Below are positions 8,282 to 11,283 of a stretch of DNA of 11,283 nt, one piece after another. Each line of letters starts with the position of its first letter. Position 1 is the stretch's first letter. Under the pieces are notes generated by a model. It was not told the origin of the DNA. It saw only the letters and a list, made by a program, of their open reading frames with translations, and did not search any database. The position numbers were made by a program, and so were the translations under genes. The stretch is from CAZYWA01 sp964650975 [NCBI: uncultured bacterium] (lineage in GTDB: Bacteria > JADJOY01): contig CAZYWA010000233.1 of assembly GCA_964650975.1 (NCBI GenBank), positions 1 through 11,283 on the forward strand. Direction: 5' to 3'.

Positions 8282-8313
8282 GCGCCGCCCGCCGGGGACC
8301 GGCGGGCTCCAAC
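8282..8313 (+). repeat. 32-bp hairpin repeat, right copy
   Basis: This is identical over 32 bases to the reverse complement of 1035-1066. The stem GCCCGCCGG (8287-8295) pairs with CCGGCGGGC (8299-8307) around a GGA loop. It lies 339 bp upstream of the DUF2126 gene start and 391 bp upstream of the zinc-ribbon gene start, so it does not follow any visible gene. This argues for a dispersed element, or for the end of an unseen non-coding transcript. Confidence 0.88.
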
Positions 8314-8364
8314 CTGGGTCGCGCCAATCCACGGATCGAATCTGAAACGCGGGACGTGGCGATC

Positions 8365-8389
8365 TGGAGCGCGACGGTCCCCGGCGCGC
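8365..8389 (+). repeat. Outer 25-bp block of the paired repeat, right copy
   Basis: This block begins TGGAGCGCGACGG and matches the reverse complement of 1005-1029 at 24 of 25 positions. It lies 51 bp beyond the hairpin block here, against 5 bp in the left copy. Order and orientation relative to the hairpin are the same in both copies. Confidence 0.8.
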
Positions 8390-8691
8390 CGCCTCCCGCG
8401 ATCGTCTCGATTCGTCAGTCCGGCGGCCCCGGGGCGGCTTCGAGGTCGAGCGCCGGCGCGCGAGCTCGTCGCGGGCCCAGTCAAGGAAATGGCGGAGCGG
8501 ACGGCGCAAATTGTTTCGGTCCCGATTGGCTGTCCACGAGGTGCTTGGCCGTCAGCGCGGAAAACGCACTCATTTCCGTGTGACCGGCCCGATTCCAGCG
8601 CGCCTGGCACCTGGCCGCTACGCGGCGCGGCGCTTCGTCGGGCCTCACCGCCTCGGCGCAAAATCTGCACTGAGGCGGATGCGGGATTTTC

Positions 8692-8698
8692 GAGGAGG
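8692..8698 (+). promoter_or_regulatory. Strong Shine-Dalgarno GAGGAGG for the zinc-ribbon gene
   Basis: GAGGAGG is followed by 6 nt (aaacca) and then GTG at 8705. It is the best ribosome binding site in the window and fixes the start at this GTG, not at the ATG 216 nt upstream. Confidence 0.85.
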
Positions 8699-8704
8699 AA
8701 ACCA

Positions 8705-9547
8705 GTGCCGGACCAGAACCTCGTCGAATGTCAGACTTGTAACCTCGTCTACGACTCGGCGCGCATTCCCGAATGCCCGCGGCGATCCGATCGTCGCCGT
8801 GGCTCCGGCTTCGAGGTGCTGTCGAAGTCGAAGCACGTGCGGCGGAAGCCGGTGGCCGGGCCGCCCGCCGAGGAAGTCGTCCATTCGGCCGAGGGCACGC
8901 TCACCATCACTCCGTCGCAGGGATTCGGTGTGGCGACGTCGAGGCACCGCGAGCTCTCCTCGGTGATCGCTGGCTCGAGCGGGATGACGGCGATCTATTT
9001 CCTGGTGTCCTTCCTGGCCGGTGCGGTGAGCTTCTCGGTCGCGGTCAATCGCGCGATCGGGTTGCCCTGGAATGAGGCCCCGGTGGCGGTGATCGAGGTG
9101 GCGCGGCCGTACCGGGTCGCGAGCCACACCGCTTCTCGCGTGGCTTCGGCTCGCACGGAGCGGCCGGCTCCGGCTGCGACGGCAGCCACGCGAACCGACT
9201 CCGCTCTGCGGGTGACTCCGGTGCGCTTCGATCGCGACCGGCACGACGGCTCGCTCACCTGGACCGGGCGGCTCGGGAACGCGTCCGCCGACGAGATGAC
9301 CGACGTGCGTCTCACCGTGACCGCGCTCGACGCCGAGGGCCACGAGGTGGTGAGCGACACCGTCGAGCTCAACCCAGGCCGGCTCGCCGCGAATGAGAGC
9401 CGCGTGGTGCAGGTGCGCGTGCACGACGGTCCCACGGTCGCGCGCTGGGTGGTGGGCGGCAGCTGGCTGCAAGCGCGCAATCAGGACGTGCTCTACACCG
9501 CCGACCGCCCGGCCGAGCCGCAGCCCGATCACGAGCCCGTCGCATGA
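8705..9547 (+). CDS. Membrane-anchored protein with degenerate zinc ribbon and FxLyD-like domain
   Basis: The 280-residue protein starts at GTG 8705, chosen by the GAGGAGG site 6 nt upstream. The N-terminus has Cys9-x2-Cys12 and Cys24-Pro, like a small cytoplasmic zinc ribbon, but the expected fourth Cys is absent (CPRRSD where a CPxCG-type knuckle would be). Residues about 94-116 form one hydrophobic span (MTAIYFLVSFLAGAVSFSVAV). An Ala/Arg/Thr-rich linker follows, then at about 169-255 a beta-rich domain (LTWTGRLGN, DVRLTVTALDAEGHEV, ESRVVQVRV) resembling FxLyD/DUF3426-type extracytoplasmic domains. The likely topology is ribbon inside, C-terminal domain outside. The stop TGA overlaps the prepilin ATG by 4 nt, so the two are translationally coupled. 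A role in pilin assembly or envelope sensing is possible but is inferred only from position. No established name is recognised. Confidence 0.8.
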   Translation: MPDQNLVECQTCNLVYDSARIPECPRRSDRRRGSGFEVLSKSKHVRRKPVAGPPAEEVVHSAEGTLTITPSQGFGVATSRHRELSSVIAGSSGMTAIYFLVSFLAGAVSFSVAVNRAIGLPWNEAPVAVIEVARPYRVASHTASRVASARTERPAPAATAATRTDSALRVTPVRFDRDRHDGSLTWTGRLGNASADEMTDVRLTVTALDAEGHEVVSDTVELNPGRLAANESRVVQVRVHDGPTVARWVVGGSWLQARNQDVLYTADRPAEPQPDHEPVA

Positions 9548-9990
9548 CGATGCGAGCTTCTTCCGCGCGGAGCGCGGCCGGATTCACGCTGATCGAGATC
9601 CTGATCGTTCTCGCGATCATCTCGGTCTTGTCGGCGATCGCGGTGCCGCAGGTCCTCGGTGCCCGCGAGAAGGCGCGCGTCGCCGCCTGCGACGACGCGC
9701 TGCACGCCATCGACAGCATGCTGCTCAACCGCGTCGAGGAGCTCGAGGCAACGGGCGACCCGGCGGCGGCCACCACCACGATCAACGAGGTCATCCCCCA
9801 GGCCAACGACAACGGCGCCCGCAACCCGCGCAATCTGCTGCAGCCGGGTTACATCGTGTCGAGCGCCACGGTGCCCAACCTCAACACCAACTGCCAGGTG
9901 TTCGTGTACGACGACACCTCGCTGCGTCCGGTGATCGTGCTCACCCAGTACTCCGGCGTGGTGCGCTCGTTCCGCATCGCGCTCAGCTGA
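9544..9990 (+). CDS. Type IV prepilin / pseudopilin with class III signal peptide
   Basis: The 148-residue protein has a 13-residue Arg-containing leader and the prepilin peptidase site G13/F14 in AAGFTLIEILIVLAIISVLS. Glu18 is at mature position +5, as in type IV pilins and type II secretion pseudopilins. The hydrophobic N-terminal helix (14-35) is followed by a polar globular region. Mature Cys36 and Cys104 (precursor 49 and 117) could form a disulfide. The protein would be inserted in the inner membrane, processed by a PilD-type peptidase and assembled into a fibre; the processing and assembly genes are not in this window. The ATG overlaps the upstream stop (ATGA), with no Shine-Dalgarno, so it depends on coupling; ATG 9550 is an alternative start two codons later. 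Whether it is a major pilin or a minor or GspG/GspH-like subunit cannot be told from sequence. Confidence 0.92.
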   Translation: MTMRASSARSAAGFTLIEILIVLAIISVLSAIAVPQVLGAREKARVAACDDALHAIDSMLLNRVEELEATGDPAAATTTINEVIPQANDNGARNPRNLLQPGYIVSSATVPNLNTNCQVFVYDDTSLRPVIVLTQYSGVVRSFRIALS

Positions 9991-10009
9991 CGCGAGCCCG
10001 GCGAACTCG

Positions 10010-11283
10010 ATGCGCGGCACACCTCCCAGCGGAGCGGTCACCACACCGCGCGGCGACGGTTCCGGCGGATCGCGCGACGGCTCTTCCGGGGGCCCGCGGC
10101 CCGGCGAGCGCTCGCGTTTCCGCTGGCACGACGTGAGCCTGGCCTGCCGGCTCGCGAGCGCGCAGCAGGCCTCCGGCCGGGCCGTGGTGCGCTCGATCTC
10201 CGCGTCGGGTGCCCGCGTTCAGAGCGAGCAGCCGCTCGCCGCAGGCGCTCGCGTGCGCCTCGACGTGAGCCTCGGCCTCCGCGCCGGGCACGTGCGATGC
10301 CACGCCCGCGTCGTCGACGGCGCGGCCCAGCGTACTGGCGCGGCCTCCGGTCTCGTCGAGCTGCGCTTCGATCAGCCGCAGCTCGACCTGGTCGAGCGTC
10401 TCGAGCTTCTCGCCGAGCGCTGCCCGCAACCGGTCATCCTCGACGACGTCGGGCGAATCGGATGGCCCATCCCGAGCGATGGCCCGCGTCCCGCACCGGA
10501 CTCCGCGGCGAGCGGTCTCCAGGTGTGGAGCGGCAAGTCGTGGGCGCGGATCAGCCCGCCGCCTGGCCGCGCGGCGAGCATCGGCGATGCGGCGAGCCGC
10601 GTCGCGTGGCTCAAGCTCTCGCAGGCGGTGCTGCGGGCGTCGAACGCGAGCACCGTGGCCCTCGCGTTTCGAGGTGCGCTGCTCACTCCCGGCGCGGGAA
10701 TCCCGTGCGACGAGCTGGACGCGGCCTTGCGCGCCGAGCCACCGGCTCCGAATCTCTGGCTGTCGGTGATCGACGCCGGCTTGCGGGTGGTGGCGTTTCT
10801 CGACGGAATCGGCTGGCGGCTCGAAGCGCTCGACGTACCGCATCGGGAAACGATGGAGGATCTCCGGAAGGGGATCTCCTCCTCGCGACGCGAGCTGCGC
10901 GCGGAGCTCGACCGCGCTCGCCAGCGCGGCGATCGTGCGCGCGGGTCGCTGGTGAGCGCCCTCGACGAAGGCCTCGCCAAGCTCGACCGGTTCCTCGACG
11001 GGCTACTGGTGAGCGTCGAGTGCCCTGGCGATGGCGAGCCGGAGATGGGCCGCGCGTTGGACCGGCTCCCCTCGGCCGGCGACCTCGCCGCCGGGAACAC
11101 CACGGCGCCGAGCCGCACGCGCGCGCTCGCGACCGCCGCCGCGCTGTTGCTGCTGGTGGCGGGAGGCATGACCTCGACGGGCCTGGCACTCATGCGTCCC
11201 GATGCCGGCCGCGCCGCGCTGCCCATCGACGTGAGCGCATTGCGCGGTGCACTGCCCGTGGAGACCGCCACGGCGCAGGGCTC
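10010..11283 (+). CDS. PilZ-like domain protein with coiled coil and membrane segment, 3' end outside the window
   Basis: An open frame runs from ATG 10010 to the window edge (424 codons, no stop), starting 19 nt after the prepilin stop, so it is very likely in the same operon. After a Gly/Ser/Pro-rich leader, residues about 34-130 resemble a PilZ domain. There is an RxxxR (R34-S-R-F-R38), a turn S62-I-S-A-S-G67 where the usual motif is [D/N]xSxxG, and a following beta pattern (GARVRLDVSL, RCHARVVDG, LVELRFDQP). PilZ domains bind cyclic di-GMP; Ser in place of Asp/Asn at position 62 leaves binding uncertain. Residues about 150-275 are unrecognised. Residues 278-335 are charged and helical (ETMEDLRKG, RRELRAELDRARQRGDRARG), probably a coiled coil. 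Residues about 371-395 are a hydrophobic membrane span. No Shine-Dalgarno is visible. Codon use with G/C third positions supports a real gene. Confidence 0.78.
   Translation, partial: MRGTPPSGAVTTPRGDGSGGSRDGSSGGPRPGERSRFRWHDVSLACRLASAQQASGRAVVRSISASGARVQSEQPLAAGARVRLDVSLGLRAGHVRCHARVVDGAAQRTGAASGLVELRFDQPQLDLVERLELLAERCPQPVILDDVGRIGWPIPSDGPRPAPDSAASGLQVWSGKSWARISPPPGRAASIGDAASRVAWLKLSQAVLRASNASTVALAFRGALLTPGAGIPCDELDAALRAEPPAPNLWLSVIDAGLRVVAFLDGIGWRLEALDVPHRETMEDLRKGISSSRRELRAELDRARQRGDRARGSLVSALDEGLAKLDRFLDGLLVSVECPGDGEPEMGRALDRLPSAGDLAAGNTTAPSRTRALATAAALLLLVAGGMTSTGLALMRPDAGRAALPIDVSALRGALPVETATAQG

Larger units (their letters stand above)
7944..8704. other. 761-bp gene-free region between divergent operons
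   Basis: The region holds no convincing protein gene. The open frames inside it are Arg/Pro/Ala/Ser-rich, overlap each other on both strands, lack family motifs and mostly lack a Shine-Dalgarno. It must carry the promoters for the ligase operon (leftward) and the pilin operon (rightward), but no strong -35/-10 pair could be picked out by eye. It contains the right copy of the paired repeat (8282-8313 and 8365-8389). AT-richer patches occur near 8011-8030 (with an 8-bp palindrome TTCGCGAA at 8018-8025), 8508-8530 and 8560-8580, where promoters or operators are most likely. The length is unusual next to the tight packing elsewhere and leaves room for a small RNA. Confidence 0.6.

Noticed and set aside
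8605-8620. TGGCAC followed by GC, like a sigma-54 -24/-12 promoter ahead of the pilin operon
   Set aside because: The GG-to-GC spacing is one base short and the -12 element lacks TTGC. A single match in 760 GC-rich bases is not persuasive.
7984-8670. Small or medium protein genes in the divergent region (several frames of 65-228 codons)
   Set aside because: They overlap on both strands, share no recognisable motif, and have biased shadow-like composition.
8489-8704. In-frame N-terminal extension of the zinc-ribbon protein from ATG 8489 (72 extra residues)
   Set aside because: The extension is low-complexity Arg/Pro/Ala sequence with no family resemblance, and GAGGAGG 6 nt before GTG 8705 is a far better start signal.
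1-11283. CRISPR arrays, tRNA or rRNA genes, transposases
   Set aside because: No regularly spaced repeats, no recognisable tRNA or rRNA segments, and no transposase or integrase motifs were seen.

Overview
The window comes from a GC-rich bacterial genome (about 70% G+C by eye), with overlapping open frames on both strands, as expected at that composition. The sequence alone does not name the organism. A type IV prepilin next to a PilZ-like protein, and a complete ATP-grasp/alpha-E/transglutaminase ligase cluster, fit an environmental didermic lineage such as a deltaproteobacteria/Myxococcota-like or Eisenbacteria-like organism. That placement is a guess.

Region 1 (1-943, + strand) is the 3' part of a stand-alone alpha-E (DUF403) gene whose first codons lie outside the window. 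Region 2 (1073-7943, - strand) is a three-gene operon read right to left. It starts with a 1117-residue transglutaminase-DUF2126 (putative amidoligase) protein, followed by an 856-residue circularly permuted ATP-grasp/alpha-E fusion, and ends with a 291-residue transglutaminase-like protein. These families are known from comparative genomics to travel together and are predicted, not proven, to make and process peptide-like amide products or protein tags. The ligases would form amide bonds, the transglutaminase/papain-fold domains would cut or transfer them, and alpha-E would act as an accessory subunit. Region 1 and region 2 meet tail to tail, so two versions of the same system (separate and fused alpha-E) probably sit side by side.

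Region 3 (7944-8704) is a 761-bp stretch without a convincing gene, between two divergent operons. Region 4 (8705 to the end, + strand) is another tightly packed operon. It encodes a membrane-anchored protein with a degenerate zinc ribbon, a short type IV prepilin/pseudopilin, and a long protein with a PilZ-like N-terminus and a membrane segment, which runs off the window.

The least expected structure is a repeat. A 32-bp sequence containing a perfect 9-bp GC hairpin occurs at 1035-1066 and, as an exact inverted copy, at 8282-8313. Outside each copy, in the same relative order, is a second block of 25 bp (24 of 25 identical) at 1005-1029 and 8365-8389. The spacer between the two blocks is 5 bp in one copy and 51 bp in the other. 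The paired repeats bracket the whole three-gene ligase operon in inverted orientation. This is either a dispersed repeat family that landed on both sides or the boundary of a mobile or invertible cassette of about 7.4 kb.
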